A stretch of DNA of 64,000 nucleotides from Trichomonas vaginalis G3. Lineage: Eukaryota; Parabasalia; Trichomonadida; Trichomonadidae. Each line of letters begins with the position of its first letter. Position 1 is the stretch's first letter. This document shows positions 1 to 10,037 of this stretch, one piece after another. Where the stretch lies: assembly GCF_026262505.1 (NCBI RefSeq), contig NC_067207.1:28550082-28614081 (forward strand), in the 5' to 3' direction. The notes beneath the pieces are model-generated. The model was not told where the DNA came from and did no database searches. It saw nothing but the letters and a program-made list of their open reading frames with translations. Both the position numbers and the translations under genes were made by a program.

Positions 1-2200
1 AAATTCTACCACACTCATTAAATGTTTTTATTTATCATGCAATTCTTCTTGCGACCAAAGATTTGAATAAAAGTTCAAAAAATAAGATAGCTTAAAAAAT
101 AATATACGGTAGTGTTTACTAATAGATGAATAGTATATAAATTCTATTAAAATGGATTTGATCCAAAAAAATATATAATTTGATCATAAATAAAATCGTT
201 TTAATTACTTCTTCATTTAAATTATAACAATTATTTTTGGTTTTATATTTTTTTGGATCAAATCCATTTTAATAGAATTTATATACTATTCATCTATTAG
301 TAAACACTATCGTATATTTTTTTAAAGCTATCTTATTTTTTGAACTTTTATTCAAATCTTTGGTCGCAAGAAGAATTGCATGATAAATAAAAACATTTAA
401 TCAAAGTCAATTTATTTTTTCATATTCAATGGATGAGTGTTAACATTTAACATTTTTTTGCTAATTGTCGTCAAAAATTAGGCGTAAAGCAAAAATTGAT
501 ATTTCATATGGTTTTATGATAGATAAGCATTATATTCCCACTCATTATATTCGTAAATTTTGAGGTTTATCCTTCGCTTTTAAGATCATTGAATTTGATT
601 TTTATATAAAATAGTTATATATTAGAAAATAATATGAGTTTATGTGATATTATTTTTCAGAAGATTTTGTGTTCTTCTTCAAAATTTTATTTTTTTATTA
701 AAAAGAATCTTTACAAAATATACATTTACTTTAATTAATATTTAAAAACGTGCTCTATCAAAAGTTCCAAAAATTCAATATTTTAGCTTTTCTGAGGTGT
801 CACTTTTGATGAATTTCTGTTTACAACATTACTACATACATAGTCGAACTGAACTTGATATTTTGAAATTTAAATTATTTATCAAAATTAAAATTTAACT
901 TGAAATTTATAATTATTTAGTCATATTTTGCATAATTCTAAGTAGATTTTGTAAAAAATCAAGAAAGAAAAATTTTAACGTGCTTTATTTTTCCTTTTTT
1001 ATAATAATACATATTATTATATAATTAACATATTCATAATGTTTCACCCTTTCAAAAATATAATCCTCCTCCTCTCAAATAAACGTACATACGGGTGGCC
1101 TCTTTTTTCAAAAAATTAAAATTTGAAATTTTGGGCTCAAATATTAGAGATTTTTTCAACCTTCAACGATATATGTTGTCTATATCAGACCTCCTTTCTT
1201 TTTGATACTTAACATTGTTCCTAAATCTTAGTCGTTAAGGCTGTTCTGAAAATATTTTTTTTTCGAAAAAATTCGAAAAAAATTCTTAAAATTCAAAAAT
1301 CCCTTAATTCCTGAGGATTAGGGTTGTTAGATTGCCGACGATAGGTGTCTTGGAAGATTTGCCTGGTGTCATCATAGTGTCTTTAAATCAAAAATTTTAT
1401 TTTGGAGTTAGTTTTATTGATTTTTCAATAAAAAACATTTCTAAAACAAGAAAATAAAACGATAAAATATTTATATTTTATATAAGGATCTTATATATTT
1501 AAAATAAATATCATTTTATTTTTTTCATTGGTGTCTGTCAAACCATAATACACTATTCAAAAATTCAATGTGTCTTGCGGTTTCAAAAGACACCTTTAAA
1601 TTGAACGATAGCACAGACACTATTGAATTTTACCCATTGTATTTAGTTTTTACCCTTTTTATTTTTAAGAATTAATGACTGAAACAGCCGTTTTGCTATG
1701 ACCTCAATCACTTTTATTTATTATTTTAAATATTATTTAATTTTATTATTTGAATAGGCAACTTATATTTGAGAAGCTCAATTTGAGACCACTTAATACA
1801 TTGAAATATCATAAATATTGAAATATTAAAAAGTGTATTTCAAAATATTGAAATTATAAAAATTTATAATACTGAAATTGAGACAAATTAACAAATTCAA
1901 TGTGTTTTTTTTTTGAAATAACTCTCAAATATTATTTTTTTGTTTATTTAATGATGAATAAATATGATTGCTTTAGTCAATCATAAAAACTAATTTAAGT
2001 TTAAAATAATGAAAGGATAATTTGATTGTTTTTTAAAATACAATTATTTTTGATGATTTGCAAGAATCTTTGAAAAGAATATAATATAGGTTCTATTTTT
2101 GTAAAATTTATCCAAATCATGTATTACATAAATTACGATTAAAACAATGAAAGAACCAAAAAGTGTGTTTTGTGTTTTGTTGTTGCGTGTTGGATGCGGG
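1..2200. other. AT-rich non-coding flank
   Basis: No convincing gene. The sequence is visibly more AT-rich than the elements that follow, with many homopolymer runs and no long open frame. Apart from the foldback repeat at its left edge I see nothing recognisable. It is probably the chromosomal DNA next to the nested elements, or another decayed repeat. Confidence 0.6.
17..401. repeat. Foldback inverted repeat, about 157-bp arms
   Basis: Positions 17-174 and 245-401 are almost perfect reverse complements (the left arm starts ATTAAATGTTTTTATTTATC), separated by a 70-bp AT-rich spacer. No coding sequence lies inside. This is the form of a foldback or MITE-like non-autonomous DNA element. The near-perfect arms suggest it is young. 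I could not identify a clear target-site duplication. Confidence 0.8.
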
Positions 2201-2390
2201 AAAAAAAAAAAAAAAAAAAAAGGTAGTGGGGCTTCCAGGCACTTCGTGCCTTCTAGCCCCGAAGATGTTTAGTATAAATGAAGTTTTTATTCGGAGGGCT
2301 TCTAGCCCTAAGAATTTTTCCCAAGACCTAAGAGGAGGACCGAACCCCAGCCGACCAGCCGTTGACTTTTTTGTCAAGACTTCTTCGTAA
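2201..2390. other. Poly(A) tract and hairpins at probable left edge of element A
   Basis: A run of 21 A residues (2201-2221) separates the very AT-rich flank from GC-richer sequence. It is followed by a hairpin at 2228-2260 (arms GGGGCT/AGCCCC and AGGCAC/GTGCCT) and a second small hairpin, GGGCT-TCT-AGCCC. Element-type repeats begin right after. The composition change places the edge of element A here, but its other end lies outside the window, so the terminus is not proven. Confidence 0.45.
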
Positions 2391-2648
2391 ATGTTTTGTC
2401 AAGACTTCTTCGTAAATGTTTTGTCAAGACTTCTTCTTCGTAAATGTTTTGTCAAGATTTCATCGTAAAGACTTTGTCAAGATTTCATCGTAAAGACTTT
2501 GTCAAGATTTCATCGTAAATGTTTTGTCAAGACTTCTTCGTAAATGTTTTGTCAAGACTTCTTCGTAAATGTTTTGTCAAGACTTCTTCGTAAATGTTTT
2601 GTCAAGACTTCTTCTTCGTAAATGTTTTGTCAAGACTTCTTCGTAAAA
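2371..2648. repeat. Array of 25-bp repeats
   Basis: About ten tandem copies of a unit close to GTAAATGTTTTGTCAAGACT + TCTTC, with small variants (TTCATCG for TTCTTCG). The same unit recurs in element B intergenic regions (26590, 31260, 37075, 41600) and at 53965-54690, so it belongs to the element family rather than to the chromosome. There are no unique spacers between units. Confidence 0.8.
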
Positions 2649-2667
2649 TCAGACAAAAATATATTTT

Positions 2668-2879
2668 AGGTGAAGAGGTGAGATTTCACCTGTTTTTTCA
2701 CCTCATTTCTCACCTCTTGAATTTTCATGAAATTTACACCAAAAATATATTTTAGGTGAAGAGGTGAGATTTCACCTGTTTTTTCACCTAATTTTTCACC
2801 CTCTTGAATTTTACACCAAAAATATATTTTAGGTGAAGAGGTGAGATTTCACCTGTTTTTTCACCTAATTTTTCACCCG
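2668..2879. repeat. Three tandem AGGTGA/TCACCT hairpin units
   Basis: Three direct copies, about 80 bp apart, of a palindromic unit with outer arms AGGTGAA/TTCACCT and inner arms AGGTGA/TCACCT, each followed by TTGAATTTTCATG. A fourth copy in opposite orientation lies near 3076-3125. The same hairpin is found between genes throughout all three elements, which suggests a terminator or RNA 3'-end signal rather than a random repeat. Confidence 0.7.
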
Positions 2880-2924
2880 TTGAATTTTCATGAAATTTAC
2901 ACCAAAAATATACTACTAGGGTCA

Positions 2925-3240
2925 TTTACGAAGAAATCTCAACAAGTCTTTACGAAGAAATCTCAACAAAGTCTTTACGAAGAAATCTCAACAAAACATA
3001 GACAAGAAAGTTCATGAGAAATTAGATGAAGAAGTCTTAACAAAGTCTTTACGAAGAAATTCATGAAAATTCAAGAGGGTGAGAAATGAGGTGAAAAAAG
3101 AGGTGAAATCTCACCTCTTCACCTAAAATATATTTTTGGGTCATTTACGATGAAATCTCAACAAAGTCTTTACGAAGAAGTCTCAACAAAGTCTTACGAA
3201 GAAATCTCAACAAAGTCTTTACGAAGAAGTCACAATAAAA
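2925..3240. repeat. 25-bp repeat array, reverse orientation
   Basis: Copies of the TTTACGAAGAAATCTCAACA type unit, in reverse-complement orientation to the array on the other side of the hairpin units. The two arrays and the hairpins between them form a large imperfect mirror arrangement spanning about 0.9 kb in front of the first gene of element A. Confidence 0.7.
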
Positions 3241-3275
3241 CATCTGTCAAAAACCGCTTTTTAACTTCACTTAAA

Positions 3276-3778
3276 ATGCCACGTAAGCTACGTAAGAATA
3301 TACGTAAGAGAAGAGAGAGGCATTGAAACATCCAATAGTAAGACTGACACCACAACAACAGTTGCAAAAACAAATGCTGAATGACCCCACTATGTTGCAA
3401 CAAATGTCAAGCAATCCTATGCTTTTAAACCGAGTTGTTGGTGCACAGAGTGGGGGTTTAAGAGCGGCACTTTTAGCGAAAATGGCAGGCTATGGTGGAG
3501 CTGCAGACGGAACAGCATATAACCCTCAAAGTCAAATGAATTTGAGTTCACTCAAAAATCAAATAACAGATGTCAAAAAGTCAAACATAGACATACAGAA
3601 GCAAATAAGTGAAAACGAAAAGAAACTAGAATATGACAGACACACAAAGAAACTCAATGAGTTAAACGTAGAGAAAAAGAAGAAAGAAGAACAACTGAAA
3701 GAACTAAGTACAGAGGAATATGCAAAAAAAGTGTCAGAAAAAGCAACAGAAGTAGCAAAAATGGACAAGATGTCATAA
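3276..3778 (+). pseudogene. Broken element A gene, coiled-coil protein
   Basis: The main readable part is Gln/Met-rich and then strongly charged, with a probable coiled coil over the last 90 residues (repeated K/E with L and I spacing). An Arg/Lys-rich leader begins at the ATG at 3276. I do not recognise the family. The position at the element edge and the composition would suit a small virion or DNA-binding protein, but this is inference. The gene looks broken. Confidence 0.4.
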
Positions 3779-3851
3779 ATTTGAAAAACCATACTACTCA
3801 ATATAAAATACTGTTGGCAACCAAATCCAACACCTCAACCGTATTAAAAAA

Positions 3852-4699
3852 TTATATTTTTACCGTTCGATAGTAGTTGTATATGAAACTAAGTTCTAAG
3901 TAAAACGCATGGTATAATGGAATTATTCTTTTTCTTCCATCTGTAGTAAACCATACTTGAAAGTCTGAAATACTTCCACTTGGTGGTTCGTATAACTTTG
4001 TAGGTTTTTCGTAAAAGTCATTTGCCAAGCATAAGAAAGAGTTTTGGGCGCCAGAAAATGAAGCATGAACAATAATAGCATCTTGGTCGAAAACATCTTT
4101 AAATAAATATGGTTCATCTCTTGCATATCGACTGTAAATATTTGCTAAAGGAAGTTCGACTTTCTGATTTAACATTCTTTGCAAATAATACCATGACATT
4201 GCAGTGAATTCTGTATATATTTGTTCGTCTTTCTTTGGATTGTCTTCGTAGATTTGAAATGACACTTGTGAATTTTGTTTGTCATATACAATTCTCACAT
4301 AAAGTGTGCTCTCGGTATTTGCATATTCATCAGCATATTTTGCATAACATGAATTTATTTTATCTTCTATATTTTTTAACGCAGTCTGTAGAGAAGATGA
4401 AAGGTCAACTTGTATTAGCTCAATTTCTTCCCACATTTTTCGTTTCCCTTCAGATATATAATCTATATGAAACCTTACAATAAATGGAAAACTTTTATCT
4501 TCTACAGACACAAACTTCATTCTACGAAAGCCAATAGCTTTTGTGACAGATGGGTCTCTTAACCATCTTAATGGGTAGTCAAACGATAGCCTTCATGCTT
4601 TACGGTCTCTGTCTCAAACTTTTGACCGACATTAGTAAAAAGTTCATCTAATGGTTTAGTTGTAGCAACTCTTGAATTTTCTTTTTCTATTGAAAGCAT
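3852..4699 (-). pseudogene. Broken paralog of the 286-residue element A protein
   Basis: The protein remains match the gene at 51933-52793 over most of their length, including the ending FSDFQVWFTT followed by a hydrophobic LELSFIYNY-type tail. The start at 4699 shares a promoter with the divergent fiber gene. This belongs to a family with members in elements A and B (see 6940-7821 and 31924-32781). Function is unknown; the setting suggests a capsid- or fiber-associated protein. Broken copy. Confidence 0.55.
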
Positions 4700-4720
4700 A
4701 TTTTATCTAGAATAAAAATG
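4697..4720. promoter_or_regulatory. Bidirectional promoter, TTTTATCTAGAATAAAAATG type
   Basis: Only 18 bp separate the two divergent start codons. The spacer carries TTTTATCTAGAATAAAA, matching the T-rich box found 10-20 nt before most starts in these elements. The leaders must therefore be extremely short. Confidence 0.55.
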
Positions 4721-5494
4721 TCGAAAGATATTGCTTCCATGAGAGAAATACAACACAACCGACAACTCATTATGCAAGCTCTAAATAAGAACACAACAAA
4801 CTTTTCAAACTATTCTAAGATATCTGAGTCATTGAAAGAAGGAAACTTAAAACTGACATTAAACCCAATGACAGATGAGTTTCTATTTCAAGACAAGAAG
4901 AACAATACTGTCTGTATAAATCCAACAAAAGGAACTTTAAACGAGAAACCTATAAATGAACTTCTTTTGAAAGCAGATGTTGACAACAAAGCTGACAAAG
5001 AATATGTAGACGATGCAATAGCAAAAGAAGAAGAAAGAGCTAACAATGCTTATGCAACAAAAGAACATACTCATCCTGAACTAGCAGACAAAACATATGT
5101 TGACAATAAAATGTCAAGTGAAGTGACGAGAGCTGAAAACGAATATTCTAAAAAGACTCATATACATTCTATATCTGAAATAACAGACTTAAACGTTAGC
5201 CTTGAAAATAAGGTAGATAAGGGACTTATGGCTAGTGTGTTAGTGAAGAAGGCGGATAAGGAATATGTGGATGAAAAAGATAAAGAAATTATAGAAAGGG
5301 TTGACTGGTACCATGAACGGACATCGAAGATTTTAAAAACTAAAGCCGATACAGGATGGGTTTCAGGATGTTTAGACCTTAAAGCAGATAAAACTTATGT
5401 TAACGATGAGTTAGAGAAGAAAGCAAATAAGACTCATACACATACAAGTTTTACAACTGTTGCTATAGAAAGTATTGAAGGAACGGTTGACGTA
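4718..5494 (+). pseudogene. Element A fiber gene, 5' part (interrupted by B1)
   Basis: N-terminal part of a phage-like fiber. It has repeated KADKEYVD- and THTH-type segments, typical of trimeric phage tail-fiber shafts. The reading ends at the left end of element B1; the distal part of the same gene lies at 46817-47449 beyond B1. The last 25 codons before the insertion are nearly identical in sequence to the B-family fiber gene. The insertion of B1 silences it. Confidence 0.8.
5489..5494. repeat. Target-site duplication GACGTA, left copy
   Basis: The six bases immediately before the B1 terminus (AGTTAGTATAC...) are repeated exactly after its other terminus at 46811-46816. Six-base duplications are characteristic of Polinton integrases. 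Confidence 0.9.
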
Positions 5495-6178
5495 AGTTAG
5501 TATACATATCAAGGGTACGGCGGCACTGCACGCCTCCTTACCCATGATATGTGAATTTGACACTTTACAAAACCGTTAACGTATATTTTACAACACAAAC
5601 AACAACACTAACTTAACCTTAAATATTTACAAAGCCGCCAACCACTTCACCTCACTAATGTAAAAAAAATAAACGTTCTCACTTACAAAAGGATTGCAAC
5701 TCCTCCCATTGCTGTGCTTCATATAACAGCTCATAATCTTCTGACTCACTTTCTTCTTCATATAGGTCAAAATCACTGTCATAGTTTATACCTGTAAGTT
5801 TTGACAAAGCTAATGAAACACGCTTACCGTTTGTATCATATGCTTGTATAAACTTTCCATTATGCTTGTAGTCATAAACGCTCAAACTAACTTTACCCTT
5901 TCTCCCTCGTATCTGATAGAATGTATTTTCACGAGGAACGAAGAACAAATTCTTGAACTCATGACCGTTGTAGTTTGTTATCTCAATAGTTTTCGTCATT
6001 TATATAAAAATAAAATAAAAATAAAAATAAAAATAAACTTAAAATTAATGATATCACCACCCTCACACGTATGAAAACATAGCACAAAAATAAATTTAGG
6101 TGAAGAGGTGAAATCTCACCCGTTTTTTCACCTGTTTTTTCACCCTGTTGAATTCATTACTTTATAACTCTCTTCCTT
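5495..6178. repeat. B1 left terminal inverted repeat (684 bp)
   Basis: Reverse complement of 46127-46810, ending where the flanking genes begin to differ. It contains a full gene on the minus strand, an AGGTGA/TCACCT hairpin near 6098-6145, and the last codons of the neighbouring 174-residue gene. Confidence 0.9.
5679..5999 (-). CDS. TIR-encoded 106-residue protein
   Basis: Complete open frame wholly inside the TIR, so it is present twice per element. The first 65 residues are basic, with the pattern FF-x-P-x-ENTFY then DTNGKRV-x-LALSKL; the tail from residue 75 is very acidic (DLYEEESESED). The basic half resembles the C-terminal 60 residues of the element's HNH endonuclease (ENEDAFYYY ... 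DTEGKKVQVRL). I infer a nucleic-acid-binding domain. A short T/A-rich leader with TTTTTATATAA precedes the ATG. Confidence 0.75.
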   Translation of the reverse strand: MTKTIEITNYNGHEFKNLFFVPRENTFYQIRGRKGKVSLSVYDYKHNGKFIQAYDTNGKRVSLALSKLTGINYDSDFDLYEEESESEDYELLYEAQQWEELQSFCK

Positions 6179-6681
6179 GGTTTCTTTTTAGTTGCTTTCT
6201 TCACGTCTGTCTCCAGCTTAACTGTCTTTCTTCTTCGTCCGTAATGATACCAGTTACTTCCACCAGTCAATGGGTCAAATGGTCGTTCATAAGGGTTTCC
6301 ATACATTCCATAGGGACCATACGGAAGAACTACTGGTGGAGAAGAAACATTTTCTTTAGTTCCATCGACTCTATTTAAATGCATTGTTTCACCTTTCATC
6401 TGGTCATTAAAGTCTTTTGCGTGTTTTGCAAACTCATCGTCCTTTCCTAAAGCATTTTCTGACTCAGTCGCAACCAAATTGGATGCTTTATTTATGAGCC
6501 CTATTTTATTTAATCTTAACTTCTTTGCAACCCAGCCTCCAATCTTTCCTTTATTTGCATCTAATGTCTTCGAAACTCTTCCTCCACTCATTTTATTTAC
6601 TGCGTCATAAGCTCCAAGTGCTTTTGCTCCAAATGCTAATGCTTTTGTTCCCATTGCGCCTAAAGCTGCCCAAGCTACCAT
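6157..6681 (-). CDS. Small basic virion-type protein, 174 residues
   Basis: The N-terminus is Ala/Gly-rich and hydrophobic (residues 1-25), the middle is polar, a Pro/Gly/Tyr-rich stretch follows near 115-145, and the C-terminus is very basic (KKATKKKPRKRV). This recalls small capsid-interior proteins of adenovirus-like systems in general style only; no family was recognised. The start codon directly follows the stop of the upstream gene (TAAATG). Confidence 0.6.
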   Translation of the reverse strand: MVAWAALGAMGTKALAFGAKALGAYDAVNKMSGGRVSKTLDANKGKIGGWVAKKLRLNKIGLINKASNLVATESENALGKDDEFAKHAKDFNDQMKGETMHLNRVDGTKENVSSPPVVLPYGPYGMYGNPYERPFDPLTGGSNWYHYGRRRKTVKLETDVKKATKKKPRKRVIK

Positions 6682-6939
6682 TTACACCATATTAAAATCA
6701 TCTCTCTTCAATATTATCTCATAAAAGTTCTCTTTACTGGAGAAAGTCAATGAAACATAAGCGTTCTCACGGGCTTCGCCCTCACCACTTCGGTCTACGA
6801 CCTCAGGACTCAAAGAGTCCGTTTGCGGTCTATCTAACTTCTTTCTTATCTCATCTATACGCTTCAAAATGTCTGAACAATTGCTAACATCTTCTACAAC
6901 AGTTATTTCATCATGAATGACCTTCAAGAACAAGCTCAT
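6682..6939 (-). CDS. Small hypothetical protein, 85 residues
   Basis: Unrecognised acidic/basic mixed protein. Its middle is encoded by a cluster of GC-rich mini-hairpins (6771-6820), unlike the AT-rich surroundings, which suggests that this stretch was inserted into the gene in frame. It is packed head-to-tail with its neighbours, with stop and start touching as TAAATG. TTTTAATA lies 10-15 bases before the ATG inside the upstream gene. Confidence 0.5.
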   Translation of the reverse strand: MSLFLKVIHDEITVVEDVSNCSDILKRIDEIRKKLDRPQTDSLSPEVVDRSGEGEARENAYVSLTFSSKENFYEIILKRDDFNMV

Positions 6940-7821
6940 TTAATATGCTATTAAAATCATCTCAATAATGAGTCCATCCTTTCCATCTTTAGGTAGCACA
7001 ACATCTTTCATTGAAGAAGGTTCAACAAGTCTTATGTTAAACTTACTGACAAAGTTTGTTATACTATAATGCTTCGGCGGCGAATACATGTAGTTTGAAA
7101 GACATAATATAGATTCTTCAGCAAATTCACTTATACTGGATTTTATAACAATGTTCTCACGAGACCAAACGCCACCAATTGACAATCTTGTAAGTAATCC
7201 TGCTGAGCCTTCAACTGTAAACGTCGATGGTAACATTCCACGAAGGTCATCTATTGACATCGTTGAGTCACTGTATTTAAATATTTTCTTAAAGCAATCG
7301 TCATTATCTAACCATGCAATAGCTTTGAAGTTTTCATTCGAATATACATCTGCTTCATTAAATGTAAAACCTGACTTCTTTGCAGAGATGACTTTAAAAT
7401 CTATTGAGTTTGTTTCAAAATTATATGCTATGGTAACTTCTGAAGGTAATGGATGTCCTTCCGCAGTCAGTTGTTCTCTCACTACCGTTTGAAGCTTTGT
7501 GTTAAAAACTTTCATGTCATCTCCTGTGTCTAGGTTCACATACACAGCAACAGGAAAACTATCTTGCTTCTTTGTTTCATCATTATACCTCAAAACATTA
7601 AAGTTCTTCAATAATATTGTTCTTCCTGCTGGAATACTTCTAACTTGTCTTATTTCAATAGCTTTCTCACCTCCTACATACTCTACCCAGTGTCTTGGAT
7701 ATTCATAAGTATACTGACTTTCTTGAATTTTGGTAGGTTTCATCATAACGTGTTCATAGTATATCTTTATACTCTTGTCAGTTAGACTCGGTGCTATGTT
7801 CTGAATATTTCTGACTTGCAT
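6940..7821 (-). CDS. Capsid-associated family protein, about 293 residues
   Basis: Start taken at 7821, which shares a palindromic promoter with the ATPase gene; the frame is open further upstream but without that signal. The N-terminal third has the pattern Y-x-YP-x-x-W ... K-A-I-E-I-R, shared with the proteins at 31924-32781 and 51933-52793. The C-terminus has LCLSNYMYSPP followed by an aliphatic tail, as in those relatives. I infer a structural beta-rich protein of the virion; the exact role is unknown. Confidence 0.6.
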   Translation of the reverse strand: MQVRNIQNIAPSLTDKSIKIYYEHVMMKPTKIQESQYTYEYPRHWVEYVGGEKAIEIRQVRSIPAGRTILLKNFNVLRYNDETKKQDSFPVAVYVNLDTGDDMKVFNTKLQTVVREQLTAEGHPLPSEVTIAYNFETNSIDFKVISAKKSGFTFNEADVYSNENFKAIAWLDNDDCFKKIFKYSDSTMSIDDLRGMLPSTFTVEGSAGLLTRLSIGGVWSRENIVIKSSISEFAEESILCLSNYMYSPPKHYSITNFVSKFNIRLVEPSSMKDVVLPKDGKDGLIIEMILIAY

Positions 7822-7840
7822 TTTTAATGAAGATAAAATG
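7819..7840. promoter_or_regulatory. Palindromic bidirectional promoter
   Basis: Two start codons face away from each other across only 16 bp (TTTTTAATGAAGATAAAATG). The same arrangement is kept in B2 at 18123-18143. This is one of the clearest examples of the very compact divergent promoters of these elements. Confidence 0.55.
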
Positions 7841-8728
7841 AAGCATTTAATACATGACGTAGATGAAGACATGAATGAAAGCAGTGAAAAGCTCAACAGT
7901 TCTCTCATTCTTCCTTTCAGTAAAGATTATGAGTTCTGTTCAAATGGTGTGTATTTCTATTGTGGAAAGATGGGTTCAGGTAAGACATTTAACCTCATTC
8001 GTCATATACTCATAACAGAACGTTTAGGAAATGACTCTTACTATGACCAAATCATTATATCAGCAACTTCAGACTCTATGGATTCAACAGCGAAAACATT
8101 TATGTCAAAAGTTCAAGCCTCTGTCGTTAAAGTTCCAGACAGTGAACTCATTGAATTTCTTCAACGTTACATTCGACGTAAGAGAAAATATTATGCCATC
8201 GTAGAGTTCATACAGTCAGGAATGCAAAAGACTTCAGAAGAGATGGAAAGAATTATTGACAAACACCACTTACGTCAATACTCAGGAGTTTACGATATGA
8301 AACGACTTACAAACTACATTCTGTTCAAAACTTTCAAAATACCCCTTCAAAAAGTATCCTTCAACACTCTGCTCGTTTGTGACGACTTCGCCGGAAAAGG
8401 TTTAGTGTCAAAACCAGACTCACCATTAGCTAACATCATATACTAAAGTCAGACATTACCACTTAACTGTAGGCAATACTTATGCAAACATGGAGGTTTT
8501 TAGCTTTAAACATAAAACGTCTCATAACTGACTTCGTTATCTTTCAAGGTTCTCACGTTATGATATTGAACTCATTTGGAAACAGTCAGGTATAACATTA
8601 CCTTTTGAAGAAAATTTGGGAAGCATATAAGTCTCTCATCTCTCCTCGTTCATACCTTGAGATTCATATCATGACTAATACCATTAAAGTCAAAAATATT
8701 CCATGGGAACGACCAACATTGTTTTTAA
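7838..8728 (+). pseudogene. Packaging ATPase (FtsK/A32-like), broken B1 copy
   Basis: Genome-packaging ATPase of the virus class that includes Polintons and adenovirus-like elements. The Walker A motif GKMGSGKT lies about 45 residues in, and a Walker B-type LLVCDDF lies downstream. In the family it pumps DNA into preformed capsids. The copy is broken in a few places. Confidence 0.75.
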
Positions 8729-9114
8729 GTTTAACCTTCAATTGACTGATGGTAAACAAATTCCATGCATCTCTGTCGCCATTTCTGTTATATTTTTGCT
8801 GTCATTCATATCATCCACTTCCCCATCCGTTAGCTTTTGAGGATATGCGTTAGAATAGCTGTTCTTAAATGAAGGCTTTTCACCTTTGAGAGCATAAACT
8901 CTATAACTTTCTGCATACTTTATGTTTGAACCTCCTGAGCCATCATTGACATAAATTTTTATAGGCTTCCACCCTTTGTTCATGTTCCTGCTTCTTCCCT
9001 TTGCTCTTTTGTTCAGTAGTTCTACATCTTTATACACAGCTCCTGTCTCAGTGAATTCAACAATATTTTCATTCGTTAGCTTTACATTCAAACCCTTGTC
9101 GAGTATATTGTCAT
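8725..9114 (-). pseudogene. Broken B1 copy of 130-codon hypothetical gene
   Basis: Convergent with the ATPase gene, so closely that the stop codons touch. It begins at a divergent promoter shared with the next plus-strand gene. The protein is lysine- and asparagine-rich with no recognised family. The element A counterpart by position is 62471-62891. Broken. Confidence 0.4.
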
Positions 9115-9148
9115 TTCATACATATAAAAGGTTTTTATTCTATATGAA

Positions 9149-9758
9149 ATGAGAAGCAAATCCATCTTAGCTGGTGCCGTTAATGTTCCAATTGAACCAA
9201 CATCAAATGTTGACTCACGAACGACAAACAATATTGTCATAAAGAATTATATCAGAGTGTTTGAAAGAAAAAGAACCAGAACTTAAGTCGGTGAATTTAA
9301 ACACAGCTTCAAACGCTAACGCTACATCAGATGTTAAGTTAGAGTATCCACCACTGGACCAAATTCTTCAAGAGAAGCCAACGACAACCCTTACACAAAT
9401 GTTCAAAAAAATCCTTCAGATACGTAGACCATTACCTTCTTCAGTTATACCAAACAATTTTACTCAAAGACGATAAGAAGCTTTTGATAAATCTTATAAG
9501 TAAGAACCAAATAATTCTAACAAAGGAGGACCTTGAAAATGTTATATCACGAATAACAGGGAAACAATGTTGTCATGACTATCTCGACCCTGAAATCGAA
9601 TGCTGTGGTCAAACGCCACCATTCATGAAATAGGTAACATCCGCATCATTGAAACACCAGGAACTACAGGAGTTGAGTTTAAGTATAAATATTCGAACGA
9701 GTATACAAAACTTTCAACAGAATATAAACTTTGTTTGAAATATGTTTTAGTAAATTAA
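9149..9758 (+). pseudogene. Broken B1 copy of the CCG-motif protein
   Basis: Remains of the gene that is open in B2 at 19444-20058, with the E-x-x-x-E-CCG segment and the final KYVLV tail. Several breaks. See the B2 copy for description. Confidence 0.6.
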
Positions 9759-10025
9759 AGCAATTTGTAATATCTATCCAAAACTTCTTCAACAGTATCG
9801 AAACTCATCTTCATAATGCAAACCTAATCTTATTGACTTGGTGCAGTTTTCACTAACACAATATAGCGCTTTGCGCTCGGCGCCTTTGACGCCTTTTTCT
9901 GTTCTCTTGACTGACATAACTAATTCATTTGTTTCATCAAACAGCAACAACCAAAGTTCATGACCTAATACATAACATTCATACTTTATATTTTTAGCTC
10001 TGAGTTCTCTTGTAAGCTGTTGCAT
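9755..10025 (-). pseudogene. Broken B1 copy of small 89-residue gene
   Basis: Counterpart of 20055-20324. It includes the GC-rich hairpin cluster AGCGCTTTGCGCT and GGCGCC-TTT-GACGCC near 9865-9893 within the coding sequence. Confidence 0.5.
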
Positions 10026-10037
10026 TTAATAAATTTT

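Noticed and set aside
2117-2390. Open frames on both strands across the poly(A) tract
   Set aside because: Low-complexity runs only, and they cross the composition boundary.
2371-3240. CRISPR-like array
   Set aside because: The 25-bp units are directly adjacent with no unique spacers, and no cas genes are present.
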